Program-made: the position numbers and the translations under genes | Shown here: positions 1 to 12,042 of the stretch, piece by piece | Numbering within the stretch: position 1 is the stretch's first letter | How the letters are laid out: each line of letters opens with the position of its first letter | Assembly: GCA_010094045.1 (NCBI GenBank) | Contig: ML986736.1 | Span: 1-64,000, forward strand | Reading direction: 5' to 3' | Source of the DNA: Lojkania enalia | Taxonomy: Eukaryota; Ascomycota; Dothideomycetes; Pleosporales | DNA length: 64,000 bases | Notes under the pieces: generated by a model | Told to the model about the DNA's origin: nothing | Seen by the model: the letters and a program-made list of their open reading frames with translations, nothing else | The model's database searches: none

Positions 1-119
1 CCTCACCGGTAAACACCTCCTCGAAGAAATTTCTTTATACTGGAACCCATCCGTAACAGCCCCGATTCCCTCCCGAACCAGCGCAGATAGGGACTATCAG
101 CCTACGAGGAGGGGGGTAG
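1..119 (+). mobile_element. 3' end of an LTR retrotransposon internal region
   Basis: An open frame from base 2 runs into a TAA that overlaps the first bases of the following LTR. It contains EEISLYWNPSV, which resembles the C-terminal tail of Ty3/gypsy polyproteins. A purine run just before position 120 (gaggaggggggt) looks like the polypurine tract that primes plus-strand synthesis. This stretch is far less AT-rich than what follows, so it seems a younger or less mutated element than the neighbouring RIP-degraded copies. The rest of the element lies outside the window. Family assignment is inference from a short stretch. Confidence 0.5.
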
Positions 120-398
120 TGTAACGATGCAAAGAAATCGTTCCACGAAAAGCTTCATATACAACCTTATCCCAAAGCTTTTCGCTTATCTTATCCTACC
201 CCCGGTTCTACCCCTTTTCCCTTCCGTATATAGTTGCACACTCCCTCATAAGTAGCTTGGTAGTTCTTCTATATCCTTTCGTACAAGGCCTATAGGTGTC
301 AATGGAATTCCCAGGTCCCTAATCCCCCACGCACTCCTATATGCCTCTGAGTGGATTCGTACCGTATTCGGACCCATTGTCTTGCCTGCGCCGTTACA
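120..398 (+). repeat. LTR of 279 bp (TGTAACG...CGTTACA)
   Basis: The segment starts TGTAACG and ends CGTTACA, a perfect 7-bp terminal inverted repeat of TG..CA form, and it directly follows a polypurine tract. This is the 3' LTR of the element whose internal end lies at 1-119. It is only lightly RIP-affected. It abuts the truncated end of an older chromovirus copy beginning near 403. Confidence 0.75.
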
Positions 399-2149
399 AA
401 CACCTTTATAATAACCTTGTAAAGGCCTATATTCTTCTAGTTAAACTTTTTCAACGGTCTTTATATACATATATTTCTAGCGTCTAGCTAGACTAGATTA
501 CTAATCTAATAGTTAGGGGTTAGTACGCGCTTATAATTAGTATACTCTTATTAGAACGCTTATATTTAGGTAAGTTCTTCTCTAATATACTCTATAATAT
601 CCTTTATCTTATTAACTAGTCTATTAGCTTTCTAGACTATTAGGGACTATTTTAGTAGTTAATAGATCCCTATAGGCGGCTTAAAACCTATTTAAAGGTA
701 CTAGCTAAAGTAGGCTAGAAATAGAGAGACTTTTATTAATTTAAATACTATATTATTTACTTTAAACTATACTATTAGCAGCTATTTAACCTAGTTATCT
801 TATTTATAGCTAGTATAGGCTTAGAAAACTTATTCTATTACTACGTTAGTATTTTCTATCTAGTTATTAATCTTTAAATAGAAGCTGGTTAATATATATA
901 TATTAATTTATAGCTATCTATAAAGCTTTTAATAGAAGGTAGAAATAAACTATATTCTACGGTTAGATATAATAGTATATAGTAGTCTATAGTAAACCTA
1001 TATATAGTAATAGAATAGTCGGATAATATTAAGAACTTTAATTCTTACGTATAGTATTAGGTATCTATACTTACTAAGCCTATTAACTACTACTATAATA
1101 TTTATATAACCTTCTAATTCTAGTAGATTAAATATAAAGTCTATAGAAATATCTTAAACCTTTTATTTAGGTATAGATAATAGTTTTAGTAATCTATAGT
1201 ACTTCTCTCTAGAAGCTTTACTTCTTTAGTATATATAATAATAGCCTATATATTATTATACTAAGTTAAATATCTTTAACTAATAGTACTCGTGTTAGAG
1301 TATTTTTAAGGTCTTTCTTTAACTAAGATATCTACTAGATAGTAAGTTATAGATAGTTTATAGCAGCTTAAGCTTTAGCTTATTATAGTTTAGTATTATA
1401 AGTCGATTTTAGTAGTATAATTAGTTATTATACTCTTTATAGTTAGCTAGAGTTAGGAGTTTAGATTAATAGGCTTCTTTTTTTAGTAGCTTTAGGGTAT
1501 CTTAGATTAAATTATCGTTCGAGTATTCTTCGTCGATAATTTCTATAATTAATCGGTCTATTTCTATCTATTAGAATAGTTTAGGACGAAGTAATATCTA
1601 TTAATAACTTTTACAGGCCTCTTCTTATATAGACTTATCTTATAACTTTCGAATTAAGGTATTAAGCTTCTCTCTAAGTTTTCTAGGTTAGTATATAATA
1701 CTAAAGTTAGACCTTAATAGATATTCTAACTAATAGGTCTATTAATAACTTAGCTACTTTATTATTATAAAGTACTATAAATTCTTATAATTACTTAGTA
1801 CTTTTATAAAAAATACTATACCTTCTAATTTAGGCCTCTATTACTTAAAATATTGGATAATTATAAGTAATTCCTTATTATATATTTTATAGTTACTTTT
1901 AATAAGGTTTATATACTTAGAGAAGTAAATAATAGATCTTAGTTTACTATTAGCGCCTCTCTAAGATAGTATACTAGCTATTATAAAGTTAAATATATTA
2001 GCTTCTACTACTATTAGCAGTTTAAGATTAAAGTATTAGAAAATTAGTATAGAGATAAAGGTATCCTTTAGATAGTTAAGAGAATATTAATAGCTATTAT
2101 TCTAGTTAAATCGAGTATTCTTTTTAATTAGGGCTATTAAAGGGGAGAC

Positions 2150-2780
2150 TTTCTATAAGAAGTTACTAATAAATTATTAGTAGAAGTTTATAAAGCCTAT
2201 AAAGGCTTAAATATCTTTTATATTCTTAGAGTATTTCTAGTTAATAATTATCTTTACCTTCTTTAAGTTTATATAGATCTCTTCTATAATAATTATATGT
2301 CCTAGGTAGATTACTTCTAACTAGTAGAATTTATACTTATCTATATTAAACTATAAACTATTCGCTCTTAAGGCTTTAAAAACTAGCTAGATATACTACT
2401 TATAATTCTTTAAATTTTTACTATATATTAGAATATTATTAATATAGGTAGTATAGAATATATTAAGATATAGCTTTAATATATTATTTATAAAGTACTA
2501 AAATATACTTAAAGTATTAGCTAGGCTAAAGGGTATTACTAGATATTTAAACAGCCTATAGTATATATAAAAGGTAGTCTTCTATTTATCTCCTTTAGTA
2601 ATTTTTAACTTATTAAACGTAGTAATAATATTAAATTTTATATAGTACTTAGCTTTACTAAATCGGGTTAATATTTTTTAGATTAATAGAATCGGGTATT
2701 AATTCTTAATAGTAATAGTATTTAGGGCTTTATAATCTATATAGAATTAGAAACTACTTCTAAGTTTCTTTATAAAGATT
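2150..2780 (-). pseudogene. Ty3/gypsy reverse transcriptase (RIP-inactivated)
   Basis: The minus-strand translation keeps the order of gypsy RT motifs. A former DYxALN segment lies near 2745 and a PFxLANxxSxFxYF-like segment near 2500. The catalytic box reads YINNILIYS at about 2418-2450, where the family has YIDDILIYS; both catalytic Asp codons have become Asn through C-to-T changes on the opposite strand. The trailing YLGHII and FIGFxNFY segments, typical of the connection to RNase H, are also visible. Several in-frame TAG/TAA codons sit at former Gln/Trp positions, so no enzyme is made. Confidence 0.88.
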
Positions 2781-5114
2781 ATAAGTATAGCTACTAGTAA
2801 TAAACTTACTCTAATAAATCCCTTAGATAAGTTCTTATTAAGGTACTTCTTTAGTACCTTTAGCTTATTCTAGAATATTCTATAGAGTAGATTAAAGCTA
2901 GTTTACTTACTATTTTCTAGTTTAATCTTATAATTATATAGTTATTATTTAAATAGCTTATCCGCATTCTTATATAAAAAGATAGATAATAGGTTATAGT
3001 ATTCTTTAGGTACTTTAGTAATAGGGTTAGTATATACCTTTAGAGCTAAAGTCTTATTAATATTAGCTATTAATATAGTAAAGATTTTATAGTTAGATTA
3101 TTAGAAGAGTTAGACTAGTAGTATAGCGCCTATATAATATATATCTAATTATAGTATAGACTTTAGATATTTAAGCTTAGATAGATTCTCTTAACTATAA
3201 TCTTTATTTAAGGTTAAGTTAGTTTTAGTTTTAAATTCTTTTAACTAGTATAATATTTTAGACAGCTAATAATCATATTAGGTATAGTTTAATAGGCGGA
3301 GCTTTAAATAGTACTATCTAGGCTTTAAGCTATATAGGGGTTATAAATTAATTATTTTAAAATCTTCTTTTATATTAGATTTAGGTAGTTTATAATTTTT
3401 AATAAATATTTAAGCAGCCTATTAGTAGATAATAATACTAGTAGATTATAAGTATTAAGTTAGGTATTAGTTAGTAGTAAAGACTAGCTATTTATTCTCG
3501 TAGTCTAGGTTTATATAATACTTATATATCTATAGCTATTTTAGAATTAACTAGTATTTTTCTAGTATAATTATATAGAGATATACTATCTCTAAATAGT
3601 TTAGGTATTAGAGTATTAAGGTAACTAAATAGAAGATAGTCTTTTTATAAAAGACTTCTCTATTAAAGCTAGTTAAGTATAGATTATACGGGAGTTATAT
3701 CTTTTAAAGTTTTAGGGTATATATAAGGTCTCTATAAATATAGCTATAACTAGTAGCCCTAGTATTAATAAGAATATTAATATCTTACTAGACTAGGTCT
3801 TAATAGATTAAAAAAGGAGCTAGAATCTAGTAGTCTTATAACTATTTTTATAGAGGCTGGTTCTATAAATATATAAAAATTTAGTATAAGTATAATTCTA
3901 GAAGATAACTTACTTCTAAAATAGACCTTTTAATAATATTCTAGTTAGTAAGACTAGCTATATTTAGAAGTAAAAGTAACAGCCTTATTTATAAGATAAT
4001 AAGTATATCGAAAATTAGTTAGAGAATTAGTTAGAGGATTAAGAGTAGGATCTATAAGATATAGTAGGGCTTTAAGACCTTTAACGGATTAATAGTAGAG
4101 GGGTGCTATATTCTAGTAAAATATATCCCTTACTACTATACTTATAACAGCGTTCTTTATAGCAGTGCTTTTCTTATTTATTAGAGTTTATAGGTATATA
4201 GCTAGAAGTATTAAGTTCTATAGTATTTAGGTCCTTCTAGTAAGTAGTATAATACTTCGGTTATTTATAATAGTTGCCGGGTAGATAATATAGGTTAGTA
4301 TTATATAGGAAAATTAGGTTAGTATAGTTGTTTAGGGTGCTAGGTATTATAATACTAATTATAGTACGGCGGAGCTTATTAGAGAGAGAATATTAGAGAT
4401 ATATAATTTATCTAGTCTTATTTAGTTTAATATCTACAATTAGGCGTTAGAATTTAGTAAAGTAAGTAGAGAACCTACTTTAGCCTTACTTTAAAATCTC
4501 TAGCTTACTCTATACTATAGTCTTCTTATTCCAGTTGCTATAGGTAGATTCTAAGAAGGCGACTAAGCTATTTATAGAGTTAATACCCTTATCTATTAAT
4601 AGATTAACTAATATTACTAGGTCTTATTCTAGGTAGGAATAGATATATAAAAGGTAGGTACGTTTAATTAGGTATTAGTTAGCGTTTCTTTCTAGTTTAT
4701 AGTAGAGCTTTCTAATAAAGTATAAAAGCTCTAAATATTTACTAGAAAATATTAGAGGGTTAGATAAGTAGTTAGAATAGAAATATAGGTTATATATAGT
4801 TTTAGGTAGATTAGAGGTTAATATAGGTATCTATTTAGAAGCTAGGGTTGTAGGCTAAGTCGGGCTAAGAGCGGGTAATAGTTCTATTACTATTAATATA
4901 CTAGTAACTAATAGAGGGGTAGCTATTTAGTAGCTACTAAATTCTCTTTATATCGCTTTAAGATCTAACTTATAGCGGTTCTCCTAGGTTATTAAGGCTT
5001 CTACTAGTATCTTATTCTTCTACTATAAAGAATCTAGTTTACCTTAGATCTTTTTAAGTATATTAATAAGTACGTTCTCGTCTATAGCGTATAATAGTAG
5101 ATAATATAATATAA

Positions 5115-5417
5115 TATTACAGACGTTTATATATAGTTAGTTAATCGTACTTTAGGTAGTTAATTCTATTATTATATACTATATATAAATATTAAAATGT
5201 TATATAAAAAATAGAAATATCTATATTATATAGGTTTTTATAGAAGCTAGATTCATACTACTATACGGGCTAGTTAGATTAGCAAAACCTTCCTCTATTA
5301 TAGTTAAAATAAGTCGGTTATATTCTAGCTAGCAGCTAATAACTATTACTAGTAGCTAGTTTAGGTATTATAGTAAGAGTAGTATAGGTGTAGAGGTATT
5401 GCGGTATTACCGTAATA
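5115..5417 (-). repeat. 5' LTR of chromovirus copy A (303 bp)
   Basis: This 303-bp segment is the inverted counterpart of 6758-7060, found by aligning both around a shared gtaataccgc core near one end and a shared gtctgtaata-like end. The expected TGTTA..TAACA termini read TATTA..TAATA, as RIP would leave them. Confidence 0.78.
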
Positions 5418-5999
5418 CGAAGCTTCTAATATTATCCAACTATTCTATTACTATATATAGGTTTACTATAGACTACTATAGACTATTATATCTAATTATA
5501 AGATATAGTTTATCTTTACCTTCTACTAAGAGCTTTATAGATAGCTATAAATTAATATATATATATTAACCAGCTTCTATTTAAAGACTAATAGCTAAAT
5601 AGAAAATACTAATATAGTAATAGAATAAGTTTTCTAAGCTTATATTAGCTATAAATAAGATAACTAGGTTAAATAGCTACTAACAGCGTAGTTTAAAGTA
5701 AATAATATAATATCTAAATTAATAAAAGTCTCTCTATTTTTAACCTACTTTAGCTAGTACCTTTAAATAGGCTTTAAGCTACTTATAGAGATCTATCGAC
5801 TATTAAAATAGTCCTTAATAGCCTAGAAAGCTAATAGACTAGTTAATAAGATAAAGGATATTATAGAGTATATTAGAGAAGAATTTACTTAGGTATAAGT
5901 ACTCTAATAAGAGTATACTAACTATAAGCGCGTACTAGCTCCTAACTACTAAGTTAATAATCTAGTTTAACTAGACTCTAGAAATATACGTATATAAAA

Positions 6000-6400
6000 A
6001 CCGTTGAAAAAGTTTAACTAGAAGAATATAGACTCTTATAAGGTTATTATAAAAGTATCCTCGTATACTTATAGACTAAAGCTACCTAAATTAGCTAAAA
6101 TATATTTTATATTCTATATATTACTATTACAGCTAGTATCTAAGTTATCTAACTACTTATCTAGTTAATAAGTATATAACTCTAAACCTATTAAAATTAA
6201 TAGAAAACTAAAATACCTCGTTAAGTAAATAGAAGACCTCTACTATAACTAATAGAGATGCTGGTATAAATACCTAGTTAAATAGACTAGCTATTATAAT
6301 CTAGAATAGTATCTAACTAGTAATTTTACTAAAATAACTGCTGTAGAAGATTACTATACTAGAAACCTAAATAAATAAGACCCGAATATAATATTATATC
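6000..6400 (+). pseudogene. Integrase C-terminus and chromodomain (RIP-inactivated)
   Basis: The plus-strand frame shows the end of a chromovirus integrase (SNYLSS and SKPIKINRKLKYLVK segments), then RCWYKYLVK and a split SYYNLEWY-like motif. The latter matches the chromodomain pattern YLVKWxGYxxxExTWEP that closes Ty3/gypsy polyproteins and guides integration into heterochromatin. Gln and Trp codons are replaced by TAA/TAG. This places the family among chromodomain-bearing gypsy elements (chromoviruses). Confidence 0.8.
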
Positions 6401-6757
6401 TAGATTTTTAATTAAACGCTAGAGTTTAATCTAAGTATATTTTTAGACGCTTATAATAATACTATACTAATATAATACTAGTAATACTACTACTACTAAT
6501 TCCTAGTATAGTACTACTATATAAACCGAACCGACCTAACCCCTAATATAGTACTACTATTAACTACTAGTTATACTAATATACCTACAACCTAACTTAA
6601 TCCCTAATATAGTACTATTATACGATAATAACTAATTATACTAATATACCTATAATCTTAACTAATACTAGTATTAATAACTACTACTTAATTATAAATA
6701 ACCTAAATATAATATAAAGACCTAACTCGCAGGAACTTATAACTAAAAGGGGGGTAC

Positions 6758-7060
6758 TATTATAGTAATACCGCGATACCTCTATACCTATACTATTCTT
6801 ACTATAATACTCGAACTAGCTGCTAGTAACAGCTATTAGCTGCTAGCTAGAATATAACCGACTTATTATAACTATAATAGAGGAAGATTTCGCCGACCCG
6901 GTTAGCCCGTATAGTAGTATAGACCTAGCCCCTATAAAAACCTATATAATATAGATATTTCTATTCTTTACGCAATATTTTAATATTTATATATAGTATA
7001 TAGTAATAGAGTTAACTGCCTAAAGTATAATTAACTAATTACGCGTAAGCATCTATAATA
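6758..7060 (+). repeat. 3' LTR of chromovirus copy B (303 bp)
   Basis: It is the same length as, and alignable along its whole length with, the inverted LTR at 5115-5417. Termini read TATTA..TAATA instead of TGTTA..TAACA. Confidence 0.78.
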
Positions 7061-7978
7061 ATAATCTAATATTATATAAGTATACTTAATATTATTATAA
7101 TATTTATAGAACCTTAGAAAATACTATATTAATACTACTCTATAGATATAGTAATATCTAATTAGTACGAAGTACTTAGTAATTATAGTAATAGCTGATG
7201 ATATATAAAATACCTCTACTATTAGCTAGAGTAGTAATACTAATTATATTAACCCCGTAGAGTAATTACTATTCTATAGCGCATCTAATACAGCCTTTAG
7301 TAATAATTCTAATACTCGTCAAAGTTTCTATAGTTATATATTTCAACTTTTTAGAATACTAATTAATTAGAAAGCTTTAATTTAGCGTACGGTTACAAAA
7401 TCGACTACTAAAGCAGAATTATTAGTACTATCAGTCGCCGGATTAGAAATAGAGTAGTAGTAGAAGGCCTTCGCCTTACTGTGCTTCTATATTAACGCGC
7501 AACTAGTACTACTTTACGATAATTAATAAACAGTAGATATCTTAAATAAGCTATCTAAGCGTTTTAATACCAAACTTTGCTATGTGGATATATACTAGTA
7601 CTGGTTACGTTAAGAAGTAGTAGAGTAGAGACTTATAATCAGTTGGCAACTAACGAATCTAATGCCAGCTAACAGCCTTACAAAAGTTCTGCAGCCGCAA
7701 CAATACTAAAGGTTTATTAAGCAACTGAAAATGGAAGATATTTCAGCTAGAATCGAATCTTAGGAATTTCTATCAGCCAAATAAATCGATTACCAACAAG
7801 AATCTTAGGGGGTGATCTAAATTAATTATAACTCACCCTATATTACGTTAAATTGATATTTCTGCAAGCGTACTTAGCTCTAGTACTAATTACTCTATAC
7901 AATTTACCTTTTTTGGTATAGTATCTACCTTCATTTTTTCGACGCAGCTTCTCCTTCGCAGTTAAAGCTGGGGGGGTG
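7061..7978 (+). mobile_element. Ty1/copia 3' relic: RNase H domain, then untranslated tail
   Basis: From about 7370 to 7745 the plus strand encodes a copia RNase H C-terminus: RTVTKSTTKAELLVLSVAG, then a former CDNQQTVDIL block, a KLCYVDIY segment and a final MPANSLTKVLQP stretch. Several TAG codons interrupt it. Polypurine-like runs occur at about 7806-7813 and again just before 7979 (gctgggggggtg). The upstream border with the chromovirus LTR is not clear. Mutation density falls from left to right: the first part is heavily RIPed, the last 300 bp hardly at all. Confidence 0.78.
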
Positions 7979-8230
7979 TGTTATGGGGATTTTGGCTAGT
8001 CTGCCGAGCTGTATCAGATATTGACGTACGATATCACGGTCGATATCACGCCGGATATCACGCTGGAAATCAGCTGATATACCCCTTTTTCATGTACATA
8101 AATATGGCCCGCTAGCCATCTTCAATCAACCAGTTCAGCTCCTCATCTCCCTCCCTGAGACAAGATTCGCCTCTCACCACAATATACTAGCAGAATTTAA
8201 TACCTACAGTCCCGGCGAAACTTAACCACT
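7979..8230 (+). repeat. 3' LTR of the copia relic, right boundary uncertain
   Basis: TGTTATGG begins right after a polypurine tract (ggggggtg), as in the other copia elements here. The sequence differs from the 125-bp LTR family elsewhere in the window. Three GATATCACG units at about 12-bp spacing lie at 8028-8065, a possible promoter or enhancer repeat in the U3 part. I could not find a clear TAACA end, so the end given is approximate. Confidence 0.5.
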
Positions 8231-8388
8231 TAAACGGGCGGGATACTAATAAGAGACCGGCCAGTTCACTTAAAGCTAATTCACTTATCGCAACTAGACT
8301 CATTAATATATATAGGATAGTATAACTGGAAATTAGAGAGATCACGCAAATAAAAGTCCCGGAGATCTTTATTACGCTATTAAGCTAC

Positions 8389-8705
8389 TTAGCAGACAAC
8401 TTTCATTATCCAGCCTACAGTATTCAGAGTGCGGCTTCCTGTTAGAGTACCCACGAGAACACTAAACTCGTCATGTAGGAAGACAGCGGTTTCATCTCGA
8501 TATGACCTAGGCTTCTCAAGCAACCGTTTATTAAGGGCGCCAAGCATCGAATGAGATATCTGTCGCCGTGGTCTAGAGCCATTCAAGAGCCTATGGTTGT
8601 ACCAAAGGATCGGGGATTCGAGTGGATTGTCCTTACTAAATGCAACCTGCAGCCGCTGCAATCTTAACAGTTTTCTGATTGCTGAGTATTATGTCCCGTA
8701 TCATA
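8389..8705 (-). pseudogene. IS630/Tc1-type transposase N-terminus (decayed fragment)
   Basis: The minus strand holds the N-terminal helix-turn-helix part of a fungal Tc1/IS630-family DDE transposase in two frames. KTVKIAAAAGC (about 8680-8650) and RTIHSNPRSFGT lie in one frame. GSRPRRQISHSMLGALNKRL, LLEKPRSYRDETAVFLHDEF and a degenerate xxSRTLNxxGW lie in the other. This matches the family order AxAAGCSxRxI, GRPRxIT, LLExPxLYLDEMxxFLxDEF, SxSTISRxLKxxGWSKK. One frameshift and stops separate the pieces, no ATG is present, and the catalytic DDE domain is absent. It is a dead remnant. Confidence 0.65.
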
Positions 8706-9731
8706 TTTTGTTGTGAGGCTGCAAAGTTGAGGGCCATGGCATAGTCGTGTGGTCATTCTCGAGTGTGCAAGGAGGAAACTGCTGTTGAAACAGCGGGCGG
8801 CGGTGGAAAGGCCATCGAAAGCTACTACCAATGAATAGAAACATGACGACCTTTGAAACATTCATCGGCGCCAGACAATGAATGAACCAGTAACGTCACA
8901 ACTCATCAGATTTCGCTGCATCTTTTAGGGAATCTGAGCTCCTGGGACGGGGACTATGGACTCGCTGGCTGCGATAGACACATGCAAAGCCTCAGGCCAC
9001 TTCCTCAGGTTCTGAGTGGATTTAGCTTTAAGGTAAGCCTCGACTGCCTCGACCTGCGTCTCTCGCCTCATCGTTAATTGTTATTTTGATGTTGTAATAC
9101 TGGCGGAAAATTCGCTGAGTTCTGCTTAAGATGTTTATGGTGAAACAAATTGTGTATCATTCATTGTTATCGTCTTTGAACTTATAACGATATGGGTCCA
9201 GTCTTGCGGCTATTCTAGAGGTAGAATCAGGATCTCCGTAATGAGATAGGAAGCGGATTTCAAATTCCAAAGAGAAGGCTGATTACCGCAGACGAACGTT
9301 TAATTAAATGATTAAGTTTGTGTGGTGCTTGTTGGTACTCGCAACGCGATGGTGCCGTAGATTCGGTTTGACCGAGTTGACTGAGCCTCATCAACTCCAC
9401 TATTCTAGTCAGGGGATGAAAGGACACTGTGGATCGTGAGTCTGTGTCTGTGGATGGAGAGGCCTTCTCCCTAATAAAGCTATGGAATTTTGTAAGCTCT
9501 AGGCCGTATTGCTATCAAGAACGGTAGCTAGACATAAGGTACCTATGTATCTCAGCACAATGACGCCACGGACGGTCAAAGACACTTTAAACCAACCACA
9601 AAGTAAGTCTATGTACACCAAATTGGTGCTAAACTATTACAGATTTACCTACATGTAGACGCTAACATGATTAATACTCATTTTGGGCTTGTAATATTCG
9701 TTCTAAAATTATGAGACTGCGAAATTGCAAA
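8706..9731. other. Intergenic stretch; one 48-codon ORF only
   Basis: No convincing gene. On the minus strand an ATG at 9071 opens a 48-codon frame ending at 8925 with even codon use (begins MRRETQVEAVEAYLKAKS). I do not recognise it and would not call it a gene without transcripts. The part next to 9731 is the 3' flank of the HET gene. Confidence 0.4.
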
Positions 9732-11776
9732 TCAATACACCGTCAGTGTTTCTCTCCTTGTTACAGCTAGCCAATTACTCCAACTTCCTTCTTTTTCTCC
9801 AGAAGGTGCCCAAGTCGATGGATTCAGGATCCCAACTCTCACATATCCCTTGAAGGTGTGGGCGGTACTCCTTAGCAGAAGACCCGCTGGGTATTCCTCC
9901 AAGGCGCCATTGTCCCCATCCCCATCTTCATATTCGTCCTTGTCCTCATCCTTGTCCTCATCCCCATCTTCATCCTTGTCCACATCCTTATCATCTAAAA
10001 CGCATCGAGCAACAAGCAGAAGCAACAGCTCCTCGCCCGGGGCAATTTCGCCTCCCACGTCATACTCAACCTCACTAACGACCTCTTTTTCACCATTCGT
10101 CTGCCAACTAACAGCAAACATTGTTTCCCAAGAACTGCCTTCAATCTCCGTATGCGGTCTTCTATTCTTCCTCACTACGATATCCGCAACCGGACCCGTC
10201 ACCGTCAAATACCCAGAGCTTGCTGACCCATACGGATTCGCTGTCGCCAGCTTGATCCCAGTATCAATAATATCCACAACGGGTTCCACAACGAAATCAA
10301 TGATTTTGTAATTTATATGCCCAACAAGAGATGCCCACGACCAAGTTGGTGCATAGTATGATTTGTGCCTCCGTGCATAATATCCACCTTCCACGCTCGT
10401 CCATAACAAGCCTTTCACAAGGTCGTCTTTCCAGAGACCCACGAGATACTCGGACTGGAATTTGGGTTGTAGATTTGTTGCTAATCCGGCGATTGCCGGC
10501 AATCTATCTGAGTCATAAGTTAATTTTCTGGCTGAAAAGACGCGCACGATTTCCATCCATTCGTTCCATGTCGAGTTATTGTTTCTTGCATCTAAGAGTT
10601 GGCGGACTTTGTCGCTGGCATTTCGACCTGTTCGAATTTGGACTTTGCATTCACATACTGATTGAGCGGTGCATATGAACGAGATATCGCGCGCCGAATA
10701 TCTCAGTAGTCTCGGTGAAAGCAGTTGTTCTTGCAATACCCATGCTCGACTCCCAATAGCACTATAATCATCGAAGTGGTGAAAGCGACCAAAATCACAC
10801 GTCGTGTGCCTCACATATATATTGACAGGATTATCGTTCAGGTCAACAGACATGATAGTGTTGAAGCCTTGGCGTTTTCCTTTCATAGGAACAAAGAAGC
10901 CTTGGGAGCTATCCGTTGCATCCGTAGCTACGATTGTAATGTATGCGTTTTGATATACAGATGCCATGCGAGATGCTTCGAGGGCCCAGTCGGAGGGAGA
11001 ATCTTGGATTATGCAAAGGGCGTCGATCCAAAGATACGGAATATTTAGCTCGCGGCAAATAGTCACGGCATTCTGGAATGTCTTGGGAAGCATAGAGAAC
11101 GGAATAGCTCTCTGCTTTTCTTTTAGAGTCTCGAAGGTGGTTGTTAGATGCAAGACTTTGCCCCAGCAATGACTGAGAGCGGCGTAGCTGCCTCGTTCAG
11201 TGGGGGAAGTGATGTGGAGGTATGGATCCAAGGTGCTGGATCCGACATTAATGACCCGGGTTGGAAGTGGTAAGTTGGGATTGGTGTTACAGTTTGGGTG
11301 GGACGCACGGCATTCTTGCAGCCAGGTTTGGATGAGAGAAAAGCAAATAGGAGAAGAAGCATTTGGTTCGAGGTGTCTTGCTGGGCCTATTGCCTCCCAT
11401 TTAGACCTGATACCTATGTTAAGTAAGTATGCCAAAATGTAGTCCCTGACGTTCGTCTTAATTTAGTATATCTACTAGCAAGCGTTTAAGAAAAAGAAGG
11501 CCTACCAGGGAGCGTATAAACATCGATAGATCTACGCCAAAACTTCCAAATTTTCCCACCGCCTCCCTCTACAATAATCACCAATGGCCTTTCCCCATTA
11601 GCTTCGAATTCCAATTGTAGAGATTGGATTTCTTTTTGTCTTGGATGAAGGACACGAAGGCATTTGCTCAGGACAGCACAAGCTTCGCAGCCTGATTCTA
11701 GGCCACGGGTCAAGTCGTCTATACTAATCAGTTGATGGTGCATGGAAAGGTCGCAGCAAATTTCACATTGAACCAT
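9732..11776 (-). CDS. HET-domain (heterokaryon incompatibility) protein, 2 exons, 650 aa
   Basis: Two exons: 11776-11506 and 11413-9732, with a 92-bp intron (11505-11414, donor GTAGGC, acceptor CATAG); the reading frame joins exactly across it. HET proteins act in non-self recognition and programmed cell death after hyphal fusion. The N-terminus has a CEICC cluster and GCEACAVL, as in many HET proteins. The HET domain follows: YAALSHCWG (about 168-175), LPKTFQNAV (about 199-207) and YLWIDALCIIQDS (about 217-229), then SRMASVYQNAYITI. Near the C-terminus (about 558-588) is a run of Asp/Glu/Lys/Gly from a GAT/GAC/GAG-rich microsatellite-like tract (9905-10000). No internal stops are seen, so the gene looks intact. 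No partner locus (NLR or lectin) is adjacent. Confidence 0.9.
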
Positions 11777-12042
11777 TTTTTTGATCGTGTGAAGAATTGA
11801 TTTTGAGGTAGATAGCTTCAGGGTAGAATTGATGCAATACCAGAAATTGATTAATTAGCGGATTGAGGTGACTCTGCGGAAGAGGAATTCTAGCCGTGTT
11901 GGAAGTCACATGTACTAACAATTAGAGGTTTTCACGCTTCGTTACGGAGACGTCGATAAGGCTCGTAAATTTCCTCCGAGTAATTTTTTCCTAGAAAGTT
12001 TCAGCCAAGAGCGATAAGAGCTTTCGTTACTTCAGGGCTAGC

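Larger units (their letters stand above)
403..5417 (-). mobile_element. RIP-degraded Ty3/gypsy chromovirus, copy A (3'-truncated)
   Basis: On the minus strand this reads 5' LTR (5417-5115), a presumed gag region, reverse transcriptase (about 2780-2150), then the integrase region down to about 403, where it is cut off. No 3' LTR is present in the expected place. Coding frames are riddled with TAG/TAA at former Gln and Trp codons, and Asp/Gly codons have become Asn/Ser, which is the RIP signature. Bases 403-1025 are an inverted copy of 5424-6059 in copy B. The element is dead. Its 3' truncation coincides with the 279-bp LTR at 120-398, suggesting later insertion or rearrangement there. Confidence 0.85.
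5418..7060 (+). mobile_element. RIP-degraded chromovirus, copy B (5'-truncated), with 3' LTR
   Basis: This is the 3' third of the same retrotransposon family as copy A, in the opposite orientation. Bases 5424-6059 are an inverted copy of 403-1025 (integrase region), followed by the integrase tail and a chromodomain at about 6100-6330. A polypurine tract (aaaaggggggt) at 6745-6755 precedes the 303-bp 3' LTR at 6758-7060. The two copies meet head to head at 5417/5418, so either copy A inserted into copy B or a rearrangement joined them. Confidence 0.82.

Noticed and set aside
9850..11442. Several plus-strand ORFs (9850-10311, 10331-10678, 10725-11048, 11200-11442)
   Set aside because: They are shadows of the HET-domain exon on the minus strand. 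Their sequence is low-complexity Ser/Pro or has no recognisable motif.
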